The notes beneath the pieces are model-generated. The model ran no database searches and was not told where the DNA came from. It saw nothing but the letters and a program-made list of their open reading frames with translations. From the NCBI GenBank assembly GCA_020445745.1, contig JAGRGB010000090.1, positions 31,307-95,306 on the forward strand: DNA of 64,000 nt. The letters are read 5' to 3'. The DNA comes from Rhodocyclaceae bacterium. Its GTDB lineage: Bacteria > Pseudomonadota > Gammaproteobacteria > Burkholderiales > Rhodocyclaceae. Shown piece by piece: positions 7,532 to 17,105 of the stretch; within the stretch, counting starts at the first letter, position 1, and each line of letters opens with the position of its first letter. The position numbers and the translations under genes are program-made.

Positions 7532-8232
7532 CGACCCTCCCCGGGCGAATGCCGGCGCTCGGCGACGAAGCCGGCCGCGATGCCGAGCAGGATGCCGACG
7601 ATCATGCCGAGCTTGAGCGGCATGTCCTTCAACACGACCGTCGCGAGGCCGCCGACCAGCGCTGCGAGCATCATCGGGCGCGCCCTGGCGATCGGCACCA
7701 GCAAGGTGATCAGGGCGATCGTCGCCATGAATTCGAGGGACCAGTCGCGTGGCAGCGCACCCGCACCGAGCACGCCACACAATACGAAGACCTGCCACGA
7801 TGCCCAGGCGTAGACCGAGGGTGCCAGGAAGAACCCCATCCGCCAATCCCGATCCGTGCTCGCCAGCATCCGCTCGGCACCGATCGCGAACACCCCGTCG
7901 ACCAGCAGATAGCCGCACAGCAGGCGTTGCAGCACGGGCACCCGCTCGAAGGCCGGCGCGAGCGCCGCGGAGAAGATCACGAAGCGCAGGTTGAGCACCA
8001 GCGCGGTGACGGCGATCAGCCACAACGGCGCGCCGGCACCGATCAGCGGCAGGGTGCCGAGCTGTGCCGTGCCGGCAAACACGATCAGGTTCATGCCGAC
8101 CGATTCGAGCACCGACAAACCGGTCGAGCGCATCGCCACACCGGTCACCAGCGCCCATGGTATCAATCCCACCGAAAGCGGCAGGAAGGCATGGAATCCC
8201 TCGCGCGCGCCGCGGCGGAACGCTTCGTTCAC
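7528..8232 (-). CDS. azlC: AzlC family branched-chain amino acid exporter subunit
   Basis: The 234-residue inner-membrane protein has about six membrane segments and the AzlC signatures GLIPWALVTGVAM, FAGTAQLGTLPLI and NLRFVIFSAALAP. The frame stays open further upstream, but GTG 8232 gives the expected N-terminus (VNEAFRRGAREGF), lies just after the stop of the preceding gene and has GGAG about eleven bases before it. It pairs with azlD; the closeness of the unknown gene at 8240-9160 makes a three-gene unit likely. Confidence 0.85.
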   Translation of the reverse strand: MNEAFRRGAREGFHAFLPLSVGLIPWALVTGVAMRSTGLSVLESVGMNLIVFAGTAQLGTLPLIGAGAPLWLIAVTALVLNLRFVIFSAALAPAFERVPVLQRLLCGYLLVDGVFAIGAERMLASTDRDWRMGFFLAPSVYAWASWQVFVLCGVLGAGALPRDWSLEFMATIALITLLVPIARARPMMLAALVGGLATVVLKDMPLKLGMIVGILLGIAAGFVAERRHSPGEGR

Positions 8233-8239
8233 AGTGCGG

Positions 8240-9160
8240 CTACTGCTCCGGACGATCGCCGGTCGGCGGGAACGGGTCGACCCACACGCCACCGTCCTCG
8301 GCACGCCGGATGCGCAGCCCGAAGGCGGCGAAGAGCGCGCTGACGTCCGGTTGCAGGGCGAGGTAGATCGACTCGGTGGAGCGCGACGGGCTCGCGAACA
8401 GGACCCCGAACCGATGCATCAGCGGCGCCCAGATCGGCCCCAGCGGGCTGGCGTCGAGCAGCGTCTGGTACTCCGGTCCGATCTTGGCCAGCGAGCGCTC
8501 CAGCCCCGCCAGGTATCCTTGGCTATGGGCCACGGTCTGCGCCAGGTGTGCGATCCGGCCACAGCTCCTGGCGAACAGGCCATCGATGTCGTTGGTGCCC
8601 AGATGGAGCACGATCTCCTCGCTCATCGCCGGTGGCAGCGCCTCGAGCAGATCCGCCAGATGGGTGAGCATCAGGTCCGAGCCCTGGGGCAGCGACCACA
8701 CCGCGCGGCGCGTCGAGAAGTATTCGGCCCACATCGATTCTGCGATCGGCAACAACTGGCGGTCGAACTCGCAGTCGAGCAGCAAGTCGAGCGAGGCCGA
8801 ATGACCGAGGCGTTCCCTGGCGTCGTGGATACGGCATAGCTCACGGTGGAAGAGGTGGACGAATCCGGCCACCTGGTCGGCGTCGCCGGCCAGCGCCGAA
8901 GCCATGTGGCCGGCATCGATCAGCAGGCATACCGAATCCGGGCGATGCAGGGCGCGGACCACGCCGGCCGACATCTGCTCACCGGTCTCGACGCGCAGCG
9001 CGTCGGCAAAATCGTCGGCGAGGATGATGGTGTCCAGTTCGTCGAGGGAAAGATCCCTGTCCCGCTCAGTGATGCGCGCCAGCAGCGTGTCGAGCACCTG
9101 AGTCAACATACCGCCAGCCTCGCCGATCTGCGCCCCCCGGCACTCGACCTTGATTTCCAT
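8240..9160 (-). CDS. Conserved-looking protein of unknown function
   Basis: The 306-residue soluble protein has no signal peptide or membrane segment. It is rich in acidic and leucine residues with mixed helix/strand character: an N-terminal LSLDELDTIILADDFADAL, a central HLFHRELCRIHDARERLGH segment containing several histidines, and a C-terminal WVDPFPPTGDRPEQ. I recognise no family or catalytic motif. ATG 9160 has GGAG upstream. It ends eight bases before azlC, so it may be co-transcribed with the exporter, though a functional link is only a guess. Confidence 0.7.
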   Translation of the reverse strand: MEIKVECRGAQIGEAGGMLTQVLDTLLARITERDRDLSLDELDTIILADDFADALRVETGEQMSAGVVRALHRPDSVCLLIDAGHMASALAGDADQVAGFVHLFHRELCRIHDARERLGHSASLDLLLDCEFDRQLLPIAESMWAEYFSTRRAVWSLPQGSDLMLTHLADLLEALPPAMSEEIVLHLGTNDIDGLFARSCGRIAHLAQTVAHSQGYLAGLERSLAKIGPEYQTLLDASPLGPIWAPLMHRFGVLFASPSRSTESIYLALQPDVSALFAAFGLRIRRAEDGGVWVDPFPPTGDRPEQ

Positions 9161-9378
9161 TGCCGCGCTCCATCCCGCAATCGTCAAAGACGATCTGTCA
9201 TTGTAGTCGGCTTCGATCGCAACGGCCCACGCCGCAGCCCCGCCCACGGCGAACCGCCGCCTGCTTCACGAACAACTGAAACAAGACATGGGCATGATGC
9301 CGCACGCCGCCACCGACGTGTTTTCAAGCCGTGACCGGTCGGGTATGGCGAATCGGCAATCGATCAGGAGATCGGCAG

Positions 9379-9699
9379 ATGGATGCAGCGACGAAACCGA
9401 CCCGACCGGCCACTTGGCTGGATCTGGTCCGCGCGGCCAGCGACGAGCTTGCCAGCGTGAAACTACACCGGCTCGACCTGTGCGGCGGCGACCCACGGCT
9501 CGCGATCTCGCTGGCTTCCCGGGTCGTTCACTCCAACGACGGCAGCATGACCGTATTCACCGACCACGCCGCCGCTGCACGCTTCCTGGCGCTGGCCGGC
9601 ATCCGGCGCTGGCAGTCGGGCGAAACACTTCCGGTGGCGCGGCTGGCTGCCGGTCGCGTGCAGTGCCTGGGGCTGCGCGGCGGACGCCTGCACGGCTGA
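9379..9699 (+). CDS. Small protein of unknown function
   Basis: The 106-residue frame starts at ATG 9379 with an AGGAG ribosome-binding site at 9366-9370, good evidence that it is translated. It is soluble, with a helical N-terminus (WLDLVRAASDELASVKLHRL) and a Leu/Arg/Gly-rich end (RVQCLGLRGGRLHG). No family is recognised. It is divergent from the unknown gene at 8240-9160 across about 220 bases that must hold both promoters. Confidence 0.55.
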   Translation: MDAATKPTRPATWLDLVRAASDELASVKLHRLDLCGGDPRLAISLASRVVHSNDGSMTVFTDHAAAARFLALAGIRRWQSGETLPVARLAAGRVQCLGLRGGRLHG

Positions 9700-9780
9700 G
9701 CGCCATCCCCCCCGGAGCGCGCCGGTGGGTCGCAAGCGCCGGTGCCGGCCCGACGCCTTGCGATCCCGCCGGGATGCGAC

Positions 9781-10929
9781 TTACAGCGTCAGTTGCGAAC
9801 GCAGCTTGTCGAGCAGCTTGGGTCCGAGCCCCTTGACCCGGGTGAGCTCATCCACCTTGGCGTACGGGCGGCCGGCGACCACGGATTCCGCGAGCTTTTT
9901 CGAAACGCCCTTCAAGGCAGCCAGTTCCGCCGCCCTCGCCTTGTTGATCGACACCGTCTCGATCGGCGCCGCGGCCTTCTTGCTGTTGACCGGTTCGGCA
10001 GCCTTGCTGACGGCCGCCTTCTTCGCGGCGGCCTCCTTGCTGGGCGCAGCCGCGGTTGCGGCCGGCTCGCTCGGCTTGGCGACGGGCGCCGGCTTGGCGA
10101 CAGACGTCGGCTTCGCGCTGGGCGCCGGCTTGGCAGCGGGCGCCGGCTCTTCGGCTAGCGCCGGCTTCGCCGCAGGCACCTCGGTCACCGCTTCGGCCTT
10201 GGCTTCGACGCGATAGGTCTGGGCAAAGCGCGAAAAATCACGGGTCACGAAGCCGCTGGGCGTCCATTCGCGCAGCATCAGCGTCATGTGCCACTCGCCC
10301 GGCGGCAGCTGCGAGGCCGGCAACGAGAAGTTCAGATCGACGAAGGCGTCCTGACCAGCCAGCGAGCCGAGCTGAATGCCTGCCACCGGGACGCCCTGGA
10401 AGTCACCGCCGAGGTAGGCCACCGGCAGCGCCCACAGTTCGAGCGACAAGGTGCCGCTGAGGTTGCTGGCCTCGCGCGGGTTGGCGATCTGGGCCACGCT
10501 GAGTTCGACTTCCTCGCCCTCGAAACGATATCCGACCGTGCCGCCGAGGCGCGGCAACTGGAAATGCTGGGGATGGGAGAAGGTCGAGAAATCGTGCTGT
10601 TCCTCGCCATCGGGGCCGGCGCAGGCCAGGCGCAAGCCGACACGGTGGGCCTGGTCGCCGGCCGGCAGGCTGGCGAGTGCGGAGCCACCGACCGGAACGA
10701 CCGCGCCCTGGGCCGCCGACACGGCGCCGAGCGGCACCTCGGCGATGCACACGGCCGGGCCACCATCGTCGGTCCAGAATTGCAGCTTCCAGTCGGCGAC
10801 CGCGGCACGCGCCGGGTCGCAGACCCTCAGGTCGGCTTCGAAGTGGGCCACATCGCCTTCGATCCGGTAATTCATCGGGCCGGCGAAACGCATCGCCGCG
10901 GCCTCGGGTGCAACAATTTGACTCATCAT
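9781..10929 (-). CDS. Beta-domain protein with a low-complexity linker and C-terminal helix-hairpin-helix domain
   Basis: The protein (382 residues) starts at one of two adjacent ATG codons (10929 or 10926). Residues 1 to about 215 form a strand-rich domain of unknown type. About 90 residues of Ala/Pro/Lys-rich linker follow, with near-repeats of AKPAPxAKPxx. The last 60 or so residues (SINKARAAELAALKGVSKKLAE and TRVKGLGPKLLDKLRSQLTL) form a double helix-hairpin-helix as in ComEA-type DNA-binding domains. There is no signal peptide, so it should act in the cytoplasm, perhaps on DNA. The linker resembles those of proteins tethering two domains. Function unknown. Confidence 0.72.
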   Translation of the reverse strand: MMSQIVAPEAAAMRFAGPMNYRIEGDVAHFEADLRVCDPARAAVADWKLQFWTDDGGPAVCIAEVPLGAVSAAQGAVVPVGGSALASLPAGDQAHRVGLRLACAGPDGEEQHDFSTFSHPQHFQLPRLGGTVGYRFEGEEVELSVAQIANPREASNLSGTLSLELWALPVAYLGGDFQGVPVAGIQLGSLAGQDAFVDLNFSLPASQLPPGEWHMTLMLREWTPSGFVTRDFSRFAQTYRVEAKAEAVTEVPAAKPALAEEPAPAAKPAPSAKPTSVAKPAPVAKPSEPAATAAAPSKEAAAKKAAVSKAAEPVNSKKAAAPIETVSINKARAAELAALKGVSKKLAESVVAGRPYAKVDELTRVKGLGPKLLDKLRSQLTL

Positions 10930-10957
10930 TCTGCTCGGGTGATTTCGACGGACCCGG

Positions 10958-10988
10958 ATTATAGTCAGAGCATGAAAAGATTGTGCAA
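10958..10988 (-). promoter_or_regulatory. Putative promoter of the helix-hairpin-helix gene
   Basis: On the minus strand a perfect TATAAT (plus-strand 10958-10963) lies about 30 bases before the start. TTGCAC (10983-10988) is a plausible -35 with a 19-base gap, or TGCACA with 18. The -10 is convincing; the spacing is long. Confidence 0.45.
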
Positions 10989-11051
10989 TCGCCGAAGATT
11001 TGTAGTTTTGACGACAGCTTAGACGACTTTTTTGCACCAATCAGGTGCAGC

Positions 11052-14000
11052 TCAGCGGGCCTGGAAGCGTCTCATCGCGAATCCGTAGATCAGCGGAATC
11101 ACGAACAGCGTCAGCACAGTCGAGAATCCCAGGCCCCATACGATGCTGGCCGCCACCGGACCCCACATCAGCGACTTGCCGCCGAGCCCGACGGCCAGCG
11201 AAAACAGGCCGCCGATGGTCGTCGCCGAGGTGATCAGGATCGGCACCACGCGCCGCCGGGCCGCGTACAGGATCGCATGCAGCACGCTCATGCCGCCGCG
11301 CAGCCGCTCGTTGGCGGCATCGATCAGGACGATCGCCGCATTCACCGAAATCCCGGTCAGCGCGATCACGCCATACAGCGTGTACAGGGACATCGGATTG
11401 CCCGATACCAGCAGCCCAAGCACGACGCCGGTGAAGGCCAGCGGCACCGTGACGAGAATGATCAGCGGCTGGAAATAGCTGCGGAACTGGGTGGCCAGGA
11501 TCAGGTAGATCAGCCCGATGCCGAGCCCGAACAGCCTGGTCATCGCGTCGATGCTTTCCTGGATGTCGTCGAGTTCGCCTGAAAAGTCGAGCGACGCAGC
11601 CGGATGGGCGCCCTGCAGGCCGGCCCAGGCGACCTTCAGCGCGTCATTGGCGGCGACCGTGTCGGTGAGCGCCTGATCGATGTCGGCTTCCACGGTGATC
11701 GCGCGCTTCAGCGCGTAGTGGCGAATGTATCCCTTGGCCAGCCGCGGTTCGGCATCCACCACGGCGGAAAGGGGGACGCTGCCACCGCCGGCGACCGGCA
11801 CCTGGCGCTGCAGGATGGCGCCGACATCCACCAGTGCCCCGGGTCGTGCGCGCACCACGACCTCGACCTTCTCGCCGCCATCGCGGGTGCTGGCGACCAC
11901 CTCCCCTTCGCCGTAGAGGCGCAGCACCCGCGCCACCCGGCCGGCGTCCGCCCCGGCCAGCGCCAGCCGCTCGCGGTTCAGGCGCAGGCGGAGTTCGTGA
12001 CGCCCCGGCGTGTCGTCGTCGCTGATGTTGCGCACGCCCTCGACGCGCCCCAACGCCTCGATCAGGTCGTCGGCAGCCGCCCGCAGGGCCGGGTAGTCGT
12101 CGGCCTTGACCTTGACGCTGATCGCCCGCGCGGTCGGTGGCCCGCCCTTGAGTTCGAGAAACGACACCCGCGCCCCGTCGCCGGCCTCCCGGGTGAGCGG
12201 TTCGAGCGCGTCGATGATCTGGGCGGTATCCCGCATTGCGCCGCGCCGTGGTTGCAGCGAGACCAGCACCTGGGCGTAGTGATCTCCGTACAGCGGTTCC
12301 GTCTCGGAGAACTTCAGGCCCGCATAGGCCGTGACCGAGCGCATCTCGCCTTGGGCCAGCTCGCGCCGCACGGCCGTCGCCACCCGGTCCGCCGCCGCCA
12401 GGGAGCGTTCCAGCACCACGCCGGGCGGCATGTCCACATTGACGTAGAACAGCCGGAACGAATCGAACGCGAAGAACTGCATGCGGACCAGCCCGCCAGT
12501 GACCGCGCCGCCGGCACCGACGACCAGCAGCAGGGCCACCACCAGTGCAGTCCGCGGCCAACGCATCACCCGCAGCAGCAGGCGCCCGTACAGCCGGCGC
12601 AGGCGCTGCGTCAGGCGCGCCCGTCGGCGCTGGCCGGCACCACCCCGGGCACCGGCCCGGGCGCGGATCGCCAGCACGTGCACCGGCAGCATCCAGAACG
12701 CCTCGGCCAGACTCACCGCCAGCGCCACCGTGACGACGAAGGGCACCACGAACATGAACTTGCCGAGGATTCCCGGCAGCAACATCAGCGGCAGGAATGC
12801 CGCCATCGTGGTCAGCACCGAACTGGTCACCGGCAGCCACACTTCGCGTACACCGTCGCGCACCGCCTGCACCGCCTCGGCGCCCCGGCTGAGACGGTAA
12901 TGGATGGCCTCGACGACCACCACCGCGTCATCGACCAGCATGCCGAGGGCGATCACGACGCCGAGCAGGACCGTGAGATTGAGCGTCGAGCCGCTCGCCG
13001 CCACCACCAGGAAGGTGCCCGCCAGCGAGAACGGCACGCCGACGCCGACCAGCACTGCCAGTCGCGGCCCGAGGAACAGCCAGCACGCCAGCAGCACCGC
13101 GAGCAGGCCGAGCAAGGCGTTGGATTCCATCACCGAGATCGCGCTGCGCGTCACGTAGGTCTGGTCGTCGAGCATCGTCAGCTGCAGCCCCTGACCGGCC
13201 AATAGCGGTTGCTGGCTGTCGACGAAGCCCTTGAGCCGGTCCACCAGTTCAAGTGTATTGACGCGTGGCTGCTTGGTCACCGACAGCATCACGCTCGGCT
13301 GACCGTTGTAGCTGACCAGTTGGCTCGAGCGCTCGTGGCCGCGGCTGACCCGCGCCACCTCGCCCAGCGAGATCCGCCCCGAGTCGGTCGGAATCGGCAC
13401 CCGCGCCAGTTGCTGGGGATCCGGCGTCTTGCCCTCGAGGCGCACCAGCCATTCCTCGTCCTTCACCCGCACCCGCCCGGCGAGCGTGTTGCGGAACCAC
13501 GCCGACACCGCGTCCGACACGCGGTCGGGCGACAGCCTGCGGGCTGCCAGCGCCGACGGGTCGAACTCGACGTGCAGTTCGGCATCGTCGAGGCCCGCGG
13601 CGATGACCTGGTCTACGCCGGGCAGGCGCTCCAGATCCTTCTTCATGCGGAACGCTGCTGCCCGCAGGTTCTCGCCGCCCGCCTCGCCGTGCAGGGCCAG
13701 GATCGCCGACGGGAAACCGTTCGAACTGGTGATCTCGACGACCCGGGGATCGTCCGCCTCCGGCGGCAGTTCGTCGGAGGCCTTGCTCTGGATCTCGCGG
13801 CGCAGATCGTTCACGCGCTTGTCGAACGCCGCATCCGACAATTCGTTGAATCGCACCAGGATCGAGGACACCGATTCGCGGCTGCTCGACGACACGAACT
13901 TGACGTCCTTGACGCGGGCGATCGCATCCTCGAGCGGAGCGGTCACCTCGTGCTCTACGTCCTCGGCCGAGGCACCGGGCAATACCGTCAGGATGCTGAC

Positions 14001-14132
14001 CCAGTTGAAATTGATCTCCGGGTCCTGGGCCCGGGGCATGGTCAGATAGCTGACCAGGCCGCCGACGAGCACCAGCGCGAACGCGATGTTGGCCAGCGGA
14101 TGGTTGTCCAGCAGGCGATCGTAGAACCTCAT
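11052..14132 (-). CDS. RND-family efflux transporter, inner-membrane permease
   Basis: The 1,026-residue protein has normal RND length, with one membrane helix near the N-terminus, two large periplasmic loops and two blocks of helices. VIALGMLVDDAVVVVEAIHY carries the paired aspartates of transmembrane helix 4 that relay protons. The fourth conserved block and a second GIGLIYLILATQF helix set follow. It works as a trimer driven by the proton gradient with the adaptor encoded just upstream (70-base gap); no outer-membrane channel gene is adjacent. ATG 14132 (MRFYDRLLDNHPLANIAF) is preferred over an in-frame TTG at 14165. Substrate unknown; the absence of a local regulator gives no hint. Confidence 0.9.
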   Translation of the reverse strand: MRFYDRLLDNHPLANIAFALVLVGGLVSYLTMPRAQDPEINFNWVSILTVLPGASAEDVEHEVTAPLEDAIARVKDVKFVSSSSRESVSSILVRFNELSDAAFDKRVNDLRREIQSKASDELPPEADDPRVVEITSSNGFPSAILALHGEAGGENLRAAAFRMKKDLERLPGVDQVIAAGLDDAELHVEFDPSALAARRLSPDRVSDAVSAWFRNTLAGRVRVKDEEWLVRLEGKTPDPQQLARVPIPTDSGRISLGEVARVSRGHERSSQLVSYNGQPSVMLSVTKQPRVNTLELVDRLKGFVDSQQPLLAGQGLQLTMLDDQTYVTRSAISVMESNALLGLLAVLLACWLFLGPRLAVLVGVGVPFSLAGTFLVVAASGSTLNLTVLLGVVIALGMLVDDAVVVVEAIHYRLSRGAEAVQAVRDGVREVWLPVTSSVLTTMAAFLPLMLLPGILGKFMFVVPFVVTVALAVSLAEAFWMLPVHVLAIRARAGARGGAGQRRRARLTQRLRRLYGRLLLRVMRWPRTALVVALLLVVGAGGAVTGGLVRMQFFAFDSFRLFYVNVDMPPGVVLERSLAAADRVATAVRRELAQGEMRSVTAYAGLKFSETEPLYGDHYAQVLVSLQPRRGAMRDTAQIIDALEPLTREAGDGARVSFLELKGGPPTARAISVKVKADDYPALRAAADDLIEALGRVEGVRNISDDDTPGRHELRLRLNRERLALAGADAGRVARVLRLYGEGEVVASTRDGGEKVEVVVRARPGALVDVGAILQRQVPVAGGGSVPLSAVVDAEPRLAKGYIRHYALKRAITVEADIDQALTDTVAANDALKVAWAGLQGAHPAASLDFSGELDDIQESIDAMTRLFGLGIGLIYLILATQFRSYFQPLIILVTVPLAFTGVVLGLLVSGNPMSLYTLYGVIALTGISVNAAIVLIDAANERLRGGMSVLHAILYAARRRVVPILITSATTIGGLFSLAVGLGGKSLMWGPVAASIVWGLGFSTVLTLFVIPLIYGFAMRRFQAR

Positions 14133-14202
14133 CGCCGGGCCCCGCCGTAGCCGCGCCCGCGCCAACCGGGCACTCGGTAGCGGATCCCTGGTGCGATCAC
14201 GT

Positions 14203-15183
14203 TCATCGCCCGCGCGCCGATTCCAGGCCGAGACGCCCCTCGTCGACCACCTCGGTGGTCAACGGCCAATCGACCGCGGCCGGACGCCCGAACTCGGCGC
14301 CGTCGATCGGCACGAATACCGGCTCGCCGGCTTCGATGACGAAAGCGCCGAGGTGGCCGCCGCGCAGTTGCAGGAAGCCCGCCGGCAGGTGGGGCAACGG
14401 CGAGCGCCACCGCAACTCTCCGGCCAGGCCGGGCGGCAGGCCTTCGTCGCCGCGGAGTACTACTTCCCGCGTCTGCCCTTCCGTATCGACGACTCCGGAC
14501 ACGCGGACGATGCGGACTTCACGCTCGCGCCCACCGGCGGCCAGCAGCAGGCGCTCGGCGGCCCTCAATTCGGCGAGTTGGGCGATCGGCACGGCGGCCC
14601 GGATCTCGGCCTGATCGGTGGCGGCGAGGATCAGCAGCGCAGTGCCCGGTGCGGCCAGTTCACCGACGCTGGCCAGGCGCTCGCGCACGACGCCGTCGAA
14701 CGGCGCACGAATCGTCGTGCGCGCGAGTTCCAGCTGCGCCGCGGCCAGCGCCTGCACGGCCGCCTCGCGCTCGGCCGACAGCACTTCGAGTTCGGTCCGC
14801 TGGACCTTCAGCGCGTCATCGCTGACGAAGTTCTCGTCGGCCAGGCGTTCGGAGCGCGCAAGCTGCGATTCGGCCAGCCGGATCCGCTTGTCCACCAGGC
14901 TCAGCGCGGCCCGGGCGCGACGCACCTCGATGCGGTGGGAGCGATCGTCGAGGTGCGCCAGCACCGCTCCCTCGTCGATCGCCTGACCGACCCTCGCCGC
15001 CAACTCCTCGATGCGCCCGGCGACTTCCGCCGATATGCGCGCTTCATCGCGGGCATGTACCGTCGCCGGCACACTGTAGCCGGGGTAGGCCGCCAGCTCC
15101 GCCAACGGCCGGCTGCTCCACCCACCAGCATATGCCGCGCTGCTCACCAACAACAGGATCGTGACCAGTGACTTCACCGTCAT
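14203..15183 (-). CDS. RND efflux periplasmic adaptor (membrane fusion protein)
   Basis: The 326-residue exported protein has a signal peptide (LLLVSSAAYA), a split lipoyl/barrel-sandwich domain (DEARISAEVAGRIEEL with the partner half TIRAPFDGVVRERL), a helical hairpin of about 80 residues between them and a beta-barrel domain after. ATG 15183 has GAGGTGG four bases upstream. It should bridge the RND permease encoded downstream to an outer-membrane channel. It is shorter than AcrA because the C-terminal membrane-proximal domain is reduced. Confidence 0.88.
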   Translation of the reverse strand: MTVKSLVTILLLVSSAAYAGGWSSRPLAELAAYPGYSVPATVHARDEARISAEVAGRIEELAARVGQAIDEGAVLAHLDDRSHRIEVRRARAALSLVDKRIRLAESQLARSERLADENFVSDDALKVQRTELEVLSAEREAAVQALAAAQLELARTTIRAPFDGVVRERLASVGELAAPGTALLILAATDQAEIRAAVPIAQLAELRAAERLLLAAGGREREVRIVRVSGVVDTEGQTREVVLRGDEGLPPGLAGELRWRSPLPHLPAGFLQLRGGHLGAFVIEAGEPVFVPIDGAEFGRPAAVDWPLTTEVVDEGRLGLESARGR

Positions 15184-15415
15184 GCCACCTCGACGAATGG
15201 ACGACCGATGTCGCCGGATCAGGAAGCCGCGGCGCCAGTCCCGGCGCACCGGCGGCCCTTCCCTGTGACGTTCCGCCGCACCCCACGGGCCGGCAGACCA
15301 CGCTCGATCAGTCGCGACTCCAATAGGCAAAGCTTGCCAGATTCTGCGGTCGGTCGCCCGCTGCGCGAACGACCAGCGGCGACACGATAAAGAATTCGCC
15401 GGGGGAGCCGTTCCA

Positions 15416-17083
15416 ATGCTTGGCGGGCTCGACACCGCCCTCCGACGCATGGATATCGAGGAAATCATGAAGCGGCTCGCCGATACCCCGATCTGGTTGC
15501 GATTGACCGCCGCGGTCTGGCTGCTGCTGCTGATCGCCTGGGGATCATTCATCTATTGGGAGACTCGCGTCAGCCGCGAAATCGCGATCGATCAGTCCGA
15601 ACTGTTTGCCGCCAGCCTGAGCGAGACCACAGTCGCCGGCCTGACCGGCATGATGATCAATGGCACCATCGGCCGTCGCCGGATGTTTCTCGAGCAGATC
15701 GAGCAACTGGATGCGGTCCGGGAACTGCGCGTCCTGCGCGCCCCCGCGGTATCCGAAGTTTTCGGACGCCCCGACGACGAACCGCGACCGGACGAGCTCG
15801 AACGCCGGGCGATGGACCGTGGCGAGGCCTGGCGAGGGGTCAGCGAGGAGGGCGGCACCCGCCATCTGCGGATGATATTTCCGATCCTCGCCCAGCAGGA
15901 CTACCTCGGCAAGAATTGCCTGAGCTGCCATCAGGTACCGGCCGGCACTCCGCTGGGGGCGGTCAGCATGCGGATCACGCTGGATCGCGTCGACGCCGCG
16001 GTGGCCAGGTTCCGGGACACCAGCATCCTGTTCTCGATCCTCGCCTCGCTCGGTGTGCTGCCGATCGTGTTCCTGTTCGTCCGCCGCTTCGTCAGCCGCC
16101 CACTCGACGGGATGGCCGAAGGCCTCACCGAACTGGCCCGCGGCGAGGGCGACCTGACCCGACGCCTTGCGATTGACGGCGAGGACGAGATCGGGCGGGT
16201 CGCGAGTCTGTTCAACCAGATGCTGGCGTCGATCGCGCACCTGGTCGAGGAGGTCGGCACTTCGGCCAACGCCATCGCCGGCGCCTCGCAGAGCCTCAGC
16301 AGCGACGCCCGCCAGCTGGCTGACGGTTCGACCGAGCAGCACAGCAGGGCAGCGGACGCCAAAGACACCGTCGATGGTCTGGTGGCCAGCGCCGACAAGG
16401 TGGCCGAGGATGCCGGCAGCGTCAGCGAGCTGTCGCGGGAAAGCGAGTCCCGTGCCGCCGAAGGCCGCACCCGCGTCGACGGGCTGATCGACGACGTCGG
16501 CCAGGTCGCGAACGCGGTCAGCGAGATCGGCGACTCGGTACGCAGCTTCGTCGATGCCGCGGGCCAGATATCGGCGATGACGCAGGAAGTTCGCGAGATT
16601 GCCGATCAGACCAATCTGCTCGCCCTGAACGCGGCGATCGAGGCCGCCCGCGCCGGAGAACACGGTCGCGGATTTGCAGTGGTTGCCGACGAGGTCCGCA
16701 GGCTCGCCGAGAAATCCGCGAATTCGGCGTCCGCGATCGACGAAATCACGCGCTCGATAGGCGAGAAGGCGGCCGTCGTCGACCGCTCGCTGCAGTCGGG
16801 CGAGCAGCATCTCGAGCAGAGTCGCGGTGCCGCCGGGGAGGTCTCATCGGTGCTGGCCGGTGCGGTCGACACGGTGGTCGCCGTGCGCGCGGGCCTCGAC
16901 AGGATCACCGGCGAGACCGAGCAGCAACGTCGCGGTGGCCACCTCGTGCGCGACAGCATGACCGCCATCGAGCAGATGGCGAGCGCCAACCAGAGCGCGG
17001 TGATGCGTACCGCGAAAGGCGCCGGCCAACTGGACGAACTGGCCCGGCGGCTGCAGCAGCGCGTTTCGCGCTTCCGCGTCTAG
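15416..17083 (+). CDS. Methyl-accepting chemotaxis protein with periplasmic heme-c motif
   Basis: The 555-residue receptor has membrane segments near residues 28-48 and 203-224, HAMP after the second, and a long coiled-coil signalling domain with the conserved tip [19 protein letters not shown] and [16 protein letters not shown]. The periplasmic domain (about 50-200) contains CLSCH at 168-172, a c-type heme-binding motif, so the receptor probably senses redox state, oxygen, NO or another heme ligand and relays this to CheA/CheW, not encoded here. ATG 15416 has GGGGAG upstream. ATG 15467 ([13 protein letters not shown]) has GAGGA five bases before it and is an equally good start. Confidence 0.9.
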   Translation: MLGGLDTALRRMDIEEIMKRLADTPIWLRLTAAVWLLLLIAWGSFIYWETRVSREIAIDQSELFAASLSETTVAGLTGMMINGTIGRRRMFLEQIEQLDAVRELRVLRAPAVSEVFGRPDDEPRPDELERRAMDRGEAWRGVSEEGGTRHLRMIFPILAQQDYLGKNCLSCHQVPAGTPLGAVSMRITLDRVDAAVARFRDTSILFSILASLGVLPIVFLFVRRFVSRPLDGMAEGLTELARGEGDLTRRLAIDGEDEIGRVASLFNQMLASIAHLVEEVGTSANAIAGASQSLSSDARQLADGSTEQHSRAADAKDTVDGLVASADKVAEDAGSVSELSRESESRAAEGRTRVDGLIDDVGQVANAVSEIGDSVRSFVDAAGQISAMTQEVREIADQTNLLALNAAIEAARAGEHGRGFAVVADEVRRLAEKSANSASAIDEITRSIGEKAAVVDRSLQSGEQHLEQSRGAAGEVSSVLAGAVDTVVAVRAGLDRITGETEQQRRGGHLVRDSMTAIEQMASANQSAVMRTAKGAGQLDELARRLQQRVSRFRV

Positions 17084-17105
17084 TCGTGCTCGCCGGGCAG
17101 GCCGC

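Noticed and set aside
11032-11048. Hairpin TGCACC-AATCA-GGTGCA next to six T after the RND gene, seen as a possible terminator
   Set aside because: On the minus strand, the one being transcribed, the run is A, not T, and on the plus strand the T-run precedes the hairpin.
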